DNA of 39,246 nucleotides from a virus, in IMG/VR virus record IMGVR_UViG_3300012685_000009, positions 1 to 39,246 of that record. The stretch is one strand, 5' to 3'. The notes under the pieces were generated by a model. The model did not search any database, was not told where the DNA came from, and saw only the letters and a list, made by a program, of their open reading frames with translations. Made by a program: the position numbers and the translations under genes. Positions within the stretch are counted from its first letter, which is position 1. Every line of letters begins with the position of its first letter. This document shows positions 1 through 8,185 of this stretch, piece after piece.

Positions 1-70
1 GAGCTCCCACATCAGGCGGTGTAGGCTGCCCAGAATCAGCGGGAGGCGTGGTCACTTCAGGATCAGGCAT
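1..70 (-). CDS. 5' end of a gene cut by the window edge
   Basis: ATG 70 with GAGGAG upstream opens a frame that runs off the left edge after 23 residues (MPDPEVTTPPADSGQPTPPD...). The start overlaps the previous stop by 8 bases (ATGCCTGA), the same junction as at 5731. The Pro-rich N-terminus fits a large internal virion protein, but the rest is missing. Confidence 0.6.
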   Translation of the reverse strand, partial: MPDPEVTTPPADSGQPTPPDVGA

Positions 71-467
71 CGGTCTTCTCCTCAGCAACGGGCTCTTCCA
101 AGAACCACCCCAACCGAACGCCGGTGGGTATCGTATCATCTTTCAACGCGTGGCGTAAAAAATTGACGACGTACTTAAGCGAGCTCGTCGGATTACCGTA
201 AGTCGTCAGCAAATCCACAAGAGGTGACTCTGGCCCAAGTTTCGCCCGGCTCTGACCGCTGCACTTGATCTTCAAGTCCAGCAGCAAGTTTTCATAGCCC
301 GCCACGAAGGTCTTAAACACCCGGTTTCCCTTGTCATCTCGCTCGTGCTTCGGGGAGAACGCTCGCAGCAAACCCGGATTCCGGAGCTGGTAAGCGTCGC
401 TCGCCGGGTCCAGCGCCCCGTACATCTTACAGAGCGAATCAGCTAATGCCTCAATCCTTCTTATCAT
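63..467 (-). CDS. Hypothetical protein (134 aa)
   Basis: A soluble, helical protein (RRIEALADSLCKMYGALD, GYENLLLDLKIKC, LKYVVNFLRHALKDD) with two isolated cysteines. No recognised domain. It overlaps the previous gene by 17 bases and the next start by 8. It is probably another internal virion or tail protein, given its place. Confidence 0.6.
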   Translation of the reverse strand: MIRRIEALADSLCKMYGALDPASDAYQLRNPGLLRAFSPKHERDDKGNRVFKTFVAGYENLLLDLKIKCSGQSRAKLGPESPLVDLLTTYGNPTSSLKYVVNFLRHALKDDTIPTGVRLGWFLEEPVAEEKTDA

Positions 468-1278
468 AGACCACCCTGTCCATCAGCCACTTGACGACGG
501 CCTTCAACACGCGAGACCGTTTCACAAACTTAGCAAACCGCTCACCGAACCGCAGGTATAGAGCACTGAGCGTCGGGAAACGGCCGTCGAAGAATTTGTC
601 ACGGAAGATCAACCACAACGGGCTATCCTCACCATACACAGCCCGAGCGACCCAGCACGGAGGAATCCCAAGAGCTTTATTTGCGCCCCCGGTTGCGACT
701 GTTAATCCACCTTGAATCGCTCCCGTGAGCAGCGATGACAGCAGCGTTGACCGCTCGCTATCCGCCAGGTTGATCGCGCCGGTCGCACCCTGACCCGCGC
801 CGGTCGCGGCGCTCGTGTAGTCCGTCGGTCGGCCCGTAACACCGCTCAGCGCGTTAAGCGCTTGCCCGTACAGTTGGCTACCGGCCTGGTAACCCGAGAG
901 CTTCTCCTGGGAGAGGCTCCGAGCCTTAGACTGCTCTCCCAAGATGCGCGCGTTCTCCTCCAGCTGGGCGCTGGCGCCGGTCGGCAACACGCTCGCCCCG
1001 CCCGCCTTCTGTCGCTCAGCGAGCTGCGTCGCACTGACCACGTTAGCCGTACCCTGGTTTGCACTGTCGATGATCTCGCTCTTCAACAGCGCGTCAACTT
1101 CCGGGGTATATCCGTATTGCTGTGGCCCCTTTTGCAAGATGGGCACCGTCGCATCCATAACAACTTTATGCAAATCCTGCTGCTGGCCGAAGGTAATTTT
1201 TTGCTGTTCGGTGGCCGTCTTGTAGAAGTCCATTTGCGACTTCTCATTTGCTTTTGATTCTGCGCTTGGGCCTCCCAT
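451..1278 (-). CDS. Putative internal virion/ejection protein with CFI-box-like C-terminus (275 aa)
   Basis: The first 170 residues are Ala/Gly/Gln-rich and helical (EQQKITFGQQQDLHKVV, ASAQLEENARILGEQ), as in gp14-like internal proteins of short-tailed phages. Residues 178-205 are hydrophobic with Gly. Residues 208-270, CWVARAVYGEDSPLWLIFRDKF...YLRFGERFAKFVKRS, resemble the CFI-box C-terminal domain (C-x-x-A-x-A-x-YG...FRD...). TAATG overlap with the preceding gene. An ejection role is inferred from position and composition. It overlaps the next gene by 17 bases. Confidence 0.6.
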   Translation of the reverse strand: MGGPSAESKANEKSQMDFYKTATEQQKITFGQQQDLHKVVMDATVPILQKGPQQYGYTPEVDALLKSEIIDSANQGTANVVSATQLAERQKAGGASVLPTGASAQLEENARILGEQSKARSLSQEKLSGYQAGSQLYGQALNALSGVTGRPTDYTSAATGAGQGATGAINLADSERSTLLSSLLTGAIQGGLTVATGGANKALGIPPCWVARAVYGEDSPLWLIFRDKFFDGRFPTLSALYLRFGERFAKFVKRSRVLKAVVKWLMDRVVYDKKD

Positions 1279-1718
1279 TAGGCACCTTCCTTTGGCTTTC
1301 CCTCAAGGTCCGAAAAGTGCAAATTCAACGCCGGAACCTTGACATCATTCCAGCCGTACTTCTTAGCGAAGGCCACGACATTCTCATCATAAGTTACGAA
1401 AAAAGCATCCCCCACATTTTTCTCTGAGGCACGATGGATGAGAACCGCCTGCATCGCCTGAAGAGCTTTGGCCTCAATGATCGGCGGCGTACCTGGCGCG
1501 AAGGCCAATGACTCCAGTATATAAGCCACTGTGATCGGAATGAAACCCCGAATGCCCGTATCGTCAAAAGCCGTCCAGATCTGGGCTTGCTTCTTCTCGA
1601 AGATCTCAGGGCTAAATCTATTCTCGGCACGTCGGGCGTAAAGCCACTCAATGAATAGCTTCCTCTCCGCCGGGTCATTTTCATTATACAACCGTACCCA
1701 AACTTGAACACTCATCAT
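1278..1718 (-). CDS. Putative GNAT-like protein, gp13-like position (146 aa)
   Basis: The sequence reads like a small acetyltransferase fold: WTAFDDTGIRGFIPITVAYILESLAFAPG, then a helical segment and VTYDENVVAFAKKYGW near the end. The T7 gp13 internal virion family is placed by Pfam in the GNAT clan, and this gene lies between tail and putative internal virion genes as gp13 does. Similarity is by eye only; no acetyl-CoA loop is clear. It may be enzymatically dead. Confidence 0.55.
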   Translation of the reverse strand: MMSVQVWVRLYNENDPAERKLFIEWLYARRAENRFSPEIFEKKQAQIWTAFDDTGIRGFIPITVAYILESLAFAPGTPPIIEAKALQAMQAVLIHRASEKNVGDAFFVTYDENVVAFAKKYGWNDVKVPALNLHFSDLEGKPKEGA

Positions 1719-2041
1719 CAGCGCCTCTTACTTCCACGGTCCACCAGGATCAAGATGCCGTCTTTCATCTGACTGTTGGTCTCGGCGATCTGACCCAAGA
1801 TCGCCGTCTGTTGGTTAAGCACCGGCAAGATGTCTCGCGACAGCGTGTCAACGAACACCTTCTCAACGTCACCGCGCAGCTCCAGTCGCTTACCGTTTCC
1901 GTTAACATAGAGCGGTGGCTCAGCGCTCTTGGGCTGTCGTCGCAACAGAACCTTCTCCAAGACGATCCGTGGCAGCTCACGAACCGTCATCCCCACGATT
2001 ACCCCCGCCGCCGAGATGATCAAACCCTCACTGCCTGTCAT
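1718..2041 (-). CDS. Small membrane-associated hypothetical protein (107 aa)
   Basis: Residues 4-18 (EGLIISAAGVIVGM) form a weak hydrophobic helix, followed by a basic amphipathic segment (LPRIVLEKVLLRRQP). The rest is soluble, with a helix near VEKVFVDTLSRDILPVLNQQ and an ILIL patch before a basic end. A lysis or ejection role is conceivable but unsupported. A TGATG overlap leads into the next gene; ribosome-binding site AGAGG. Confidence 0.6.
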   Translation of the reverse strand: MTGSEGLIISAAGVIVGMTVRELPRIVLEKVLLRRQPKSAEPPLYVNGNGKRLELRGDVEKVFVDTLSRDILPVLNQQTAILGQIAETNSQMKDGILILVDRGSKRR

Positions 2042-2060
2042 GCTGAGCCTCTTTTCCCTC

Positions 2061-2651
2061 TTAACGAACCAAGATCAACGTTATCGTTCCACCCGTGGGG
2101 GTCAAAGAGCCCGCCGTTGGATTTGAAAAGTCAACCGTCAATAAGTTGTCACCAGTCACCCGCAGCGCGATAGCGATCACCCCCACCGTCTGGGGAGTCA
2201 CCCACTGGTACCCGATCACCTTGTCCGAGCTCAAGATCCCGGCCACCGTAAAGGTCTGCGTCGTCGTCGTACCCGCCGCGACCGCCACCGGGGTCAATAC
2301 CGCCGTGATCGAGTTGTACCGTCCGAGCGCTGACCCACCCCCGATCGTGGGCGCAACTAGCTTCTTGTTGCTCAAAAATTGAGGAGTTCGATTTCGGCTC
2401 ACCGCATTCGGCGGGATCATGCTACTCGACCTCGAGTTGTCCCGAAACTGTCGCGCACCTGAATAAAAGTCCGTCCCCACGATCAAGTCCGGTGGCAAGA
2501 TCCCCCGTGTCGGTAAGTTCACCGGCGGTTGAAATGTTACCAGCGGCATCGAGACGCGAGAGACAATATTTGACACCGGCTCTGGCCGGACGTCCGGGTT
2601 ATCCACCCGGTAGCGAATATTGCTGCTCACGGCCTCTTTGAGCGTCGGCAT
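2061..2651 (-). CDS. Putative tail/virion protein (196 aa)
   Basis: Start at ATG 2651 (MPTLKEAV), two bases after the nozzle stop; the upstream extension to 2756 only translates that gene in another frame. The N-terminal 100 residues are polar and Pro/Arg-rich (VTFQPPVNLPTRGILPPDLIVGTDFYSGARQ). The C-terminal 85 residues look like a beta-sandwich (TQTFTVAGILSSDKVIGYQWV, GVIAIALRVTGDNLLTVDFSN, GGTITLILVR), a type of end domain seen in phage minor structural proteins. No known family. Confidence 0.7.
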   Translation of the reverse strand: MPTLKEAVSSNIRYRVDNPDVRPEPVSNIVSRVSMPLVTFQPPVNLPTRGILPPDLIVGTDFYSGARQFRDNSRSSSMIPPNAVSRNRTPQFLSNKKLVAPTIGGGSALGRYNSITAVLTPVAVAAGTTTTQTFTVAGILSSDKVIGYQWVTPQTVGVIAIALRVTGDNLLTVDFSNPTAGSLTPTGGTITLILVR

Positions 2652-2653
2652 CG

Positions 2654-5600
2654 TCAGCTTTGCTCCGGCACCAGGGCGCCCCGAACGATCAAGGCGAGCA
2701 GCTCGTCTCGTGTCGCGGTCGCGCCGCCCGAGAGCTTGATCTGCATGTGCTGGCACAACGGCGGCACCGATCCTTGGCTCAGGTGAAACCGGTTGGCGAT
2801 CAACGACGTGCTCGGCGCCAGCTGCGGCGGGTCGTTCACCGAAAGCGACAACGTCTCAAACGGGCCCGTGATCTCGTCCAACAGTACCGCCACCGCAGGT
2901 TGCACACCGTTAGCCGCCCGAACGATGGTGGTGATCGTCTCCGGCTCAGCGAGCGTTCCCGAGGACGCGAGGTACAAGCTGCCGATGGTCGCATTCCAGG
3001 TGTAGGGAACCCCCGCATCAGCAAACACTGTTATGTCACGAAATTGGACGTTAAACGTCGTGGGAAGCGAGTTGAAGTAAAACACCTGCACCAAGATACC
3101 TGAAACGTTGAACGTAACATTTCCGCCGGTGGCGTTAGCCGCCTTGATCTGAAACCCAAAAGATGGGGAGTTAAGATTCGCGGCCGTTAAGACCTGACCC
3201 CAGGTGGAGTTAACCCCGCCGAACGTAAGTTGTCCACTGGCTAGCGGCAACTGAAAAGTATAGGTTGGCGCGGGTCCACTAGGAGGACTAATCCAACTCA
3301 GCGAAACGACCGCATTCGGATCAGCCGACGACTGGCTCCCAACGACGAATACCTTGATTCCGGTAATATTGTCATTAGGCACTCCCAGGTTAAAATTAGT
3401 CGCCTGCAAAAATTGAGAGGAAGTCGAGGCCGCGAGGGTAACCGTCGCTGGTGATCCCGAACTATTCAGGGAGATATTATTTGGACTGGACCAGGGAGTT
3501 CCCGACCCTGAGTTTGACCCGAGTCCGGTCAGCTGTCCGACGGTTTGAATCGACGCGGTACCCACCGCTCCCACCAGGAGCTGTTTTACCCCCGGCGAGG
3601 TCTCGATCGACGAGAACACCTGCGCGCCACCCGTGAGCGTCGCGAACGGTGAGAACACCGGTGAGGGCTCCCCGCTCACGCTGGCGCCCACCTGGTTAGG
3701 ATTTACCCGGTACCAGCCGGTTGAGCTATCACCCACGAAGACCGCATTGTCAAGCGAGCCGCTAATGTGTCGTGCGACACAAGCCTTAGACGGGTCAATC
3801 TTCTGGGCTAGCACGTCCCCGATGGTGAAGCCCAACTCGACCGAGCCCGCACTTGCGTTAACCGATAAGAACTGCTTGTCTGACGTATACATCCAAGTGG
3901 TGCTACCGTCCGAGTCGATGGCGTTATAATTTCTAACACCGTGTCCCGCCAAGATCTTAACCGGATTAAATGACGCGAGGTCACTGCCTGTCGTCAGCCA
4001 CAAGTCTCCCACCGTCCAGGTGAGTATACCTGAGGTCGTCGGCCACGACCGAACGATCGGCTCGTCGAGCGGCTCCACGTTCGCCGGAGCGAACGACTCC
4101 GCGACCACCCCATTTTGGACGATGTTCAGCACCGACGCGTTATCCGGACCTGAAGAAAAATACTGGTTGCTGCTAACGCTCACCCACATGCGAGACTGGT
4201 GCCACACCGGGTTAATCGCTCCGATGGGCGGCGGACTATTAAGCAAACCGATGGGTGCGTAGATTGAACTCAGGTTGACATCTTGGATCACGTCCCCATA
4301 AGTCCAGATCCCGTTGGGAGGATTGCCAAACACGGCCACCTGCAACCAGAAGGCCCCGCCGTCCACGTTACGGTAGAGCGCGATCTGGTTTACCTGCGGG
4401 TCGTTCGAACCCACCCCCGTAATGTTATACTGGATGCCCAAGTTGTTCGAGAAAACCGCAGTGCTCGTGCTGATCGGACTCACGTTGGACGGATGCCCCG
4501 TGTACTGGTTGAGATAAGCGTAATACCACCGGTAACCCGTCTTAGGTGAGAGCCCATTAGGACCTCCATTGACCCAGGTGACGCCGCCGTCCGTCGTCGT
4601 AGCCCCCTTGAGCAAGGACCAGGTGGGCGCGGTTCCGCCTGAAGTTCCGGGCACCGTGACCGTCTCAAGATTGCCGTTTGAGTCAGTGATCGTATCATTG
4701 AGCAGATAAGCGTGCGTCGCTTGCCAGTAGGCGCTCAACACGACCTGGGTCACCACCGGAGCGGTCGTCGGTGCGACGATACCCCAGAGGTAGACGCCCT
4801 GCGGCTGCGTCGTGGTGATCTGAGCAGGGGTCATCGGACCACCCACCTCAAGCTGCGCCGCATAAACTTGAATCGAGCCCACGGCGCTCGGATTACCGAG
4901 GCGAAACACCACTCGGGTGGAGTCCGCCGCGAGCGACCCGGTGACCGAATACCGCGTCCAAGTCTGGCTAAGCGTAACCGTGTTAGACGTGACACTCGTC
5001 CCCGCCTGATTTTGCAGGTACAACGTCACCGTGGGTGTACCGCTACTCGCGCGGATCCAAATCGAGGCGGTGAACGTGTTCAGCGCGATTGGCGTATAGT
5101 TAGGAAACACTGACTGCTGGATAAAAGTTCCAGGTCCCGTTCCTAACCAGTTGATCTGGTATGCGGTCAGGCCTCCGTTCGGGTCAAACTGCAGGTTATT
5201 TAACACTGTGGCATTGGACCTCGGAGACCAAGCGCCATCCGAGAACGTATTGGACTGGAGTAAGAGGTTCGGTCCGCTGACCTTATAAAGATCGACGCCG
5301 TTACCCGTGTACAAGGTATTGACAACACTCCAAAAGTTGGTCTGTCCCGAACCCGGAGTCTTATAGAATAAGATGCCCGAAAACGTAGGACTATAAGTAT
5401 AAACGGCCGTCGGCGTATCAACAACGGTCTGTAACCCCGGCGGGGCCGATGACTTCCACTCGAAGAAAGTCAACGGCGCCGGAATCGCCGGACCGTAGTT
5501 TGTTAAGCCAAACCGACGTTGCAGCGTCAGCGAATTTGAGATCTCACAGTTGCTACCGTCAATCAACGCGTCGGGCTTACCTCCCAAGAATTTTGAGTTG

Positions 5601-5731
5601 TACCGTGTATCGATCGAAGCGAACGGCGACCGTTGGGTCTGTAGACCCCCAATAAACTTTATCGTGGCTAAGGGAGTATGTCTCGTGTCCGCATGCGCTC
5701 CATGAAGCTCAAGTAGAGTATTATCAGGCAT
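2654..5731 (-). CDS. Tail nozzle/tubular protein B-like with inserted carbohydrate-binding-like modules (1025 aa)
   Basis: Large beta-rich tail protein. The N-terminus (GGLQTQRSPFASIDTRYN, GGKPDALIDGSNCEISNSLTLQRRFG) and the central TSGILTWTVGDLWLTTGS...NYNAIDSDGSTTWMYTSD repeats look like the beta-propeller of a podovirus nozzle. Residues 154-298 form an extra jelly-roll (NLLLQSNTFSDGAW...GSIQVYAAQLEVG), typical of carbohydrate-binding modules in phage tails. Residues 335-389 (YWQATHAYLLNDTITDSNG, GTSGGTAPTW, DGGVTWVNGG) form a second small module. ATG 5731 has a GGAGG site. It probably closes the tail tip and touches host sugars; this is inference. Confidence 0.75.
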   Translation of the reverse strand: MPDNTLLELHGAHADTRHTPLATIKFIGGLQTQRSPFASIDTRYNSKFLGGKPDALIDGSNCEISNSLTLQRRFGLTNYGPAIPAPLTFFEWKSSAPPGLQTVVDTPTAVYTYSPTFSGILFYKTPGSGQTNFWSVVNTLYTGNGVDLYKVSGPNLLLQSNTFSDGAWSPRSNATVLNNLQFDPNGGLTAYQINWLGTGPGTFIQQSVFPNYTPIALNTFTASIWIRASSGTPTVTLYLQNQAGTSVTSNTVTLSQTWTRYSVTGSLAADSTRVVFRLGNPSAVGSIQVYAAQLEVGGPMTPAQITTTQPQGVYLWGIVAPTTAPVVTQVVLSAYWQATHAYLLNDTITDSNGNLETVTVPGTSGGTAPTWSLLKGATTTDGGVTWVNGGPNGLSPKTGYRWYYAYLNQYTGHPSNVSPISTSTAVFSNNLGIQYNITGVGSNDPQVNQIALYRNVDGGAFWLQVAVFGNPPNGIWTYGDVIQDVNLSSIYAPIGLLNSPPPIGAINPVWHQSRMWVSVSSNQYFSSGPDNASVLNIVQNGVVAESFAPANVEPLDEPIVRSWPTTSGILTWTVGDLWLTTGSDLASFNPVKILAGHGVRNYNAIDSDGSTTWMYTSDKQFLSVNASAGSVELGFTIGDVLAQKIDPSKACVARHISGSLDNAVFVGDSSTGWYRVNPNQVGASVSGEPSPVFSPFATLTGGAQVFSSIETSPGVKQLLVGAVGTASIQTVGQLTGLGSNSGSGTPWSSPNNISLNSSGSPATVTLAASTSSQFLQATNFNLGVPNDNITGIKVFVVGSQSSADPNAVVSLSWISPPSGPAPTYTFQLPLASGQLTFGGVNSTWGQVLTAANLNSPSFGFQIKAANATGGNVTFNVSGILVQVFYFNSLPTTFNVQFRDITVFADAGVPYTWNATIGSLYLASSGTLAEPETITTIVRAANGVQPAVAVLLDEITGPFETLSLSVNDPPQLAPSTSLIANRFHLSQGSVPPLCQHMQIKLSGGATATRDELLALIVRGALVPEQS

Positions 5732-6542
5732 ACGGCACCTCCTTCAGTCGGAGACGCGCACGTAACCTGTCAAGGTCACCCGCGAACGGACCATGACAAA
5801 TCCGTTGCCGCTCAGCCTCAATTTGTGGCGTGATCTTCAAGCTTGGTTTCTTTCGTCCCGCGATGACATATCCCACGATCGCCAGGTTAGATTCGAGAAA
5901 AGGCTTATCCGCGTGGGCGCCGGGAGTCAAGTAATGGTAATGAGCCACGCTCGGCACCTGCCAGACCTCTCGGCCCAACATCCAGGCTTTTAGCGGTAGA
6001 AAAGATTCTTCACCGCCCCAACCTGTGAGTAAATCGGTATAACCGCCTGACTCTAGGTACCAGTTACGGTCAAGCATAAAGCAAGACGCGCCAAACTGCG
6101 CTACCCAATGTGTGCCACTTCGAACCGGCGAGTAAATCAGCCGCTTGTGCCACAAGTCGCCGTCCCAGTCCGTCGCATGGGCGTAAACATCAAACATATC
6201 TGGGCCCTCGGCTTTTCGCACCGGAAAGGTAATCGCCGACTTAAGATACTGGTGCTCTAGCAGTAACTTGCCGATGTCGCTAACGATCACGTGGGACTCG
6301 AGGACCAGAACGTCAGGATACTTCGCAGCCCGAATTCCTAAGTCACGTGATCCCTGCGGTGAACCCGTGTTGACCCGCAGACACGTCACGCCGGCGTTCT
6401 CCCACTTTTGCTCGGTACCGCCGTCCGCGACGACGATGATCTCGTGCGCTAGGCCATGGGCCTCCAGTTGAGCCTTCACCGCGAAGACCGTTAGGTAGCA
6501 GGTAGCCGCATCGTGATGGGTGGTGATAACTACTGATAACAA
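5724..6542 (-). CDS. GT-A glycosyltransferase (GT2/GT27-like, 272 aa)
   Basis: Start at TTG 6542, because GGGAGG lies just seven bases upstream. The TTG at 6557 is the start of a longer reading but precedes this site. N-terminus LSVVITTHHDAATCYLTV; LVLESHV (79-85) at the DxD position; and GGYTDLLTGWGGEESFLPLKAWMLG (166-190), similar to the GGEE-F-x-x-K-x-W motif of polypeptide GalNAc-transferase-like C-terminal halves of GT27. It may act on a virion protein. The overlap with the HNH gene probably came after that gene's insertion. Confidence 0.8.
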   Translation of the reverse strand: MLSVVITTHHDAATCYLTVFAVKAQLEAHGLAHEIIVVADGGTEQKWENAGVTCLRVNTGSPQGSRDLGIRAAKYPDVLVLESHVIVSDIGKLLLEHQYLKSAITFPVRKAEGPDMFDVYAHATDWDGDLWHKRLIYSPVRSGTHWVAQFGASCFMLDRNWYLESGGYTDLLTGWGGEESFLPLKAWMLGREVWQVPSVAHYHYLTPGAHADKPFLESNLAIVGYVIAGRKKPSLKITPQIEAERQRICHGPFAGDLDRLRARLRLKEVPYA

Positions 6543-7156
6543 GCTTGTCCCTCCCAAATGTCAAAAAAATCGGGATGGCATAATTGGCACTCATAATTAA
6601 ATTTATCACGACGAATATGCCATTGGTTATGACGGGCAGATAAAGCAGCCTGTCGTTGGTGTTCTGAAGTTCGGTATTTGGCCAAAACAGCTTGAGAGTT
6701 TTGGTTAAGACCACCTTTTGTAGATCCTCCGTTATTCCCCTTAAAACCTCCAATCTTTCCCACCCTACTGGTGTGCTCATACGAACGGTTACCGCCCAAT
6801 GGCCCATACTTTTTTCCCAATTCTTTTGCTAACTCTGGGTAAAGTTTTTTTAGTCTAAAACCACCCCTACTTCCAGCTTCACGCTGTTTTTTGGCCGCTT
6901 CAGCATAAGCTACCACATCCTCGACTAATTTTGTTGGGTTCATTCCTTTTGGAGCGGCATAAACACTTTTCTTCCTGTTACAATGAAAATGAGCTAATTG
7001 CAAATTTATTGGATCATCAGTTCCTCCGCCAGCTCTAGGAACTATATGATCAGTACTTGGTGAAGCGGGATGAGGAAAACAAAGAGACATATCTACTGAC
7101 CCTTTGCAGATACCGCATAAAAATTTATCCCGTTGGGCAAGTTGTTGTAGATTCAT
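6530..7156 (-). CDS. HNH homing endonuclease, free-standing (208 aa)
   Basis: Start at ATG 7156 in an ATGA overlap. Residues 14-17 are CGIC, and residues 36-63 are DHIVPR...DPINLQLAHFHCNRKK, the His-Asn-His catalytic ββα-metal region with flanking cysteines. Then comes a Gly/Lys-rich part (RSYEHTSRVGKIGGFKGNNG) that looks like small DNA-binding modules. The C-terminal SARHNQWHIRRDKFNYECQLC matches that of the GIY-YIG enzyme at 23087-23683. The DNA is AT-richer than its neighbours. It separates a tail adaptor gene from a glycosyltransferase and breaks neither. Confidence 0.88.
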   Translation of the reverse strand: MNLQQLAQRDKFLCGICKGSVDMSLCFPHPASPSTDHIVPRAGGGTDDPINLQLAHFHCNRKKSVYAAPKGMNPTKLVEDVVAYAEAAKKQREAGSRGGFRLKKLYPELAKELGKKYGPLGGNRSYEHTSRVGKIGGFKGNNGGSTKGGLNQNSQAVLAKYRTSEHQRQAALSARHNQWHIRRDKFNYECQLCHPDFFDIWEGQACYQ

Positions 7157-8184
7157 ATTAAGACCACGCTCCATCCTGGCCATCCCGGGTAACCCCACGT
7201 GCCGCTTCCGCCTGATTCGCTAGCCCCGCCCTGAATCGGCTGCGCCGGGTAGAATCCGAACTCTTGGTACTCACGGTCCGAACTCTCCATCGCGCTCTGA
7301 ATATCCTCCAGCCACTGAGCGTACTCCCCCGCAAAGTTACTCGCGCGCGCGATACTCTGTTTCGTACAGTAGGCGAGAAAACCTTGCTTCACCAGGTAGT
7401 TAAGGTCATCCGGAATCGGCGCAACCGTCTGTTGCAACGTCGTGATGTTGGGCGGCTTCTTCTGGTACAAAACACGCAGCTCCCACACGACCGACTGAAA
7501 GGTCGCCAGGGCGTCCACGCGCAACGCAACGCCATTAGGATCTTGCACCGTCCACACGACCGTCCCATCAACTACTGTCGTACCCCCCGCCGCGCCGACC
7601 GAGGCCAGCGGTGCGACAGTTCCAGTCATCCCATAGGTAGTCACCAACAGTATATTATTGTTAGCGTCGGTGATCGCCGTCAGCGGGTTGTTGCTCGGGC
7701 CTCCGCCGTTTAGCACGAGCGGGTCAATGTAAGGAACGTTAGGCCCCGGATCACCGGGCCGACCGCGACCCCACACCGCGGTCAGTGCGATCGCATTTGC
7801 GACCCACGACACCTTCTGTGGCCGACCCGTGATCATCGTGGGAAGTAGGCTGTGCACCGTATTGATCGGCAAGATCGGGATCGGATTAGCCGTGTTATTA
7901 ATGTCCGCGATCACCGCCGCCTGCAGCCAACCCATCACGTTCTGACTGATCGACGTCGGGTAGTCCTGTTGGTAAGGTTGTGTCTGAATCGCCGGAAACT
8001 TCGCCGCGTTCCACTTCCACGGGTTGGTCTTCGCCAAGATCTTCTTAACGACCTCATCGAGGAATGACACCGCCGGCTGATCGGTATAGCCCGCTATCCC
8101 CACCACCGGCGTAGCCCAGGGAAACGTGCGCGCGTAGTTGACCAGCAGCTGCGCGGTAAGTGTTGAAGAATTTGTGCTAGGCAT
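7153..8184 (-). CDS. Tail adaptor protein 2, gp4-like paralogue with inserted domain (343 aa)
   Basis: Parallels the preceding gene: FLDEVVKKILAKTNPWKWN, TQPYQQDYPT, VMGWLQAAVIADINN, later VVWELRVLYQKKPP, PIPDDLNYL and GFLAYCTKQ. An insert of about 65 residues (roughly 150-216), ending GAAGGTTVVDGTVVWTVQDPNG, is absent from paralogue 1 and resembles a module in the nozzle protein. The C-terminal tail is Gly/Trp/Pro-rich (GYPGWPGWSVVLI). A GAGG site precedes ATG 8184; the HNH gene starts inside its stop (ATGA). Confidence 0.72.
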   Translation of the reverse strand: MPSTNSSTLTAQLLVNYARTFPWATPVVGIAGYTDQPAVSFLDEVVKKILAKTNPWKWNAAKFPAIQTQPYQQDYPTSISQNVMGWLQAAVIADINNTANPIPILPINTVHSLLPTMITGRPQKVSWVANAIALTAVWGRGRPGDPGPNVPYIDPLVLNGGGPSNNPLTAITDANNNILLVTTYGMTGTVAPLASVGAAGGTTVVDGTVVWTVQDPNGVALRVDALATFQSVVWELRVLYQKKPPNITTLQQTVAPIPDDLNYLVKQGFLAYCTKQSIARASNFAGEYAQWLEDIQSAMESSDREYQEFGFYPAQPIQGGASESGGSGTWGYPGWPGWSVVLI

Positions 8185-8185
8185 C

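Noticed and set aside
2652-2756. N-terminal extension of the 196-aa virion protein
   Set aside because: The added 35 residues are an Arg/Asp/Ala-rich translation of the nozzle gene in another frame; ATG 2651 directly after the nozzle stop is a better start.
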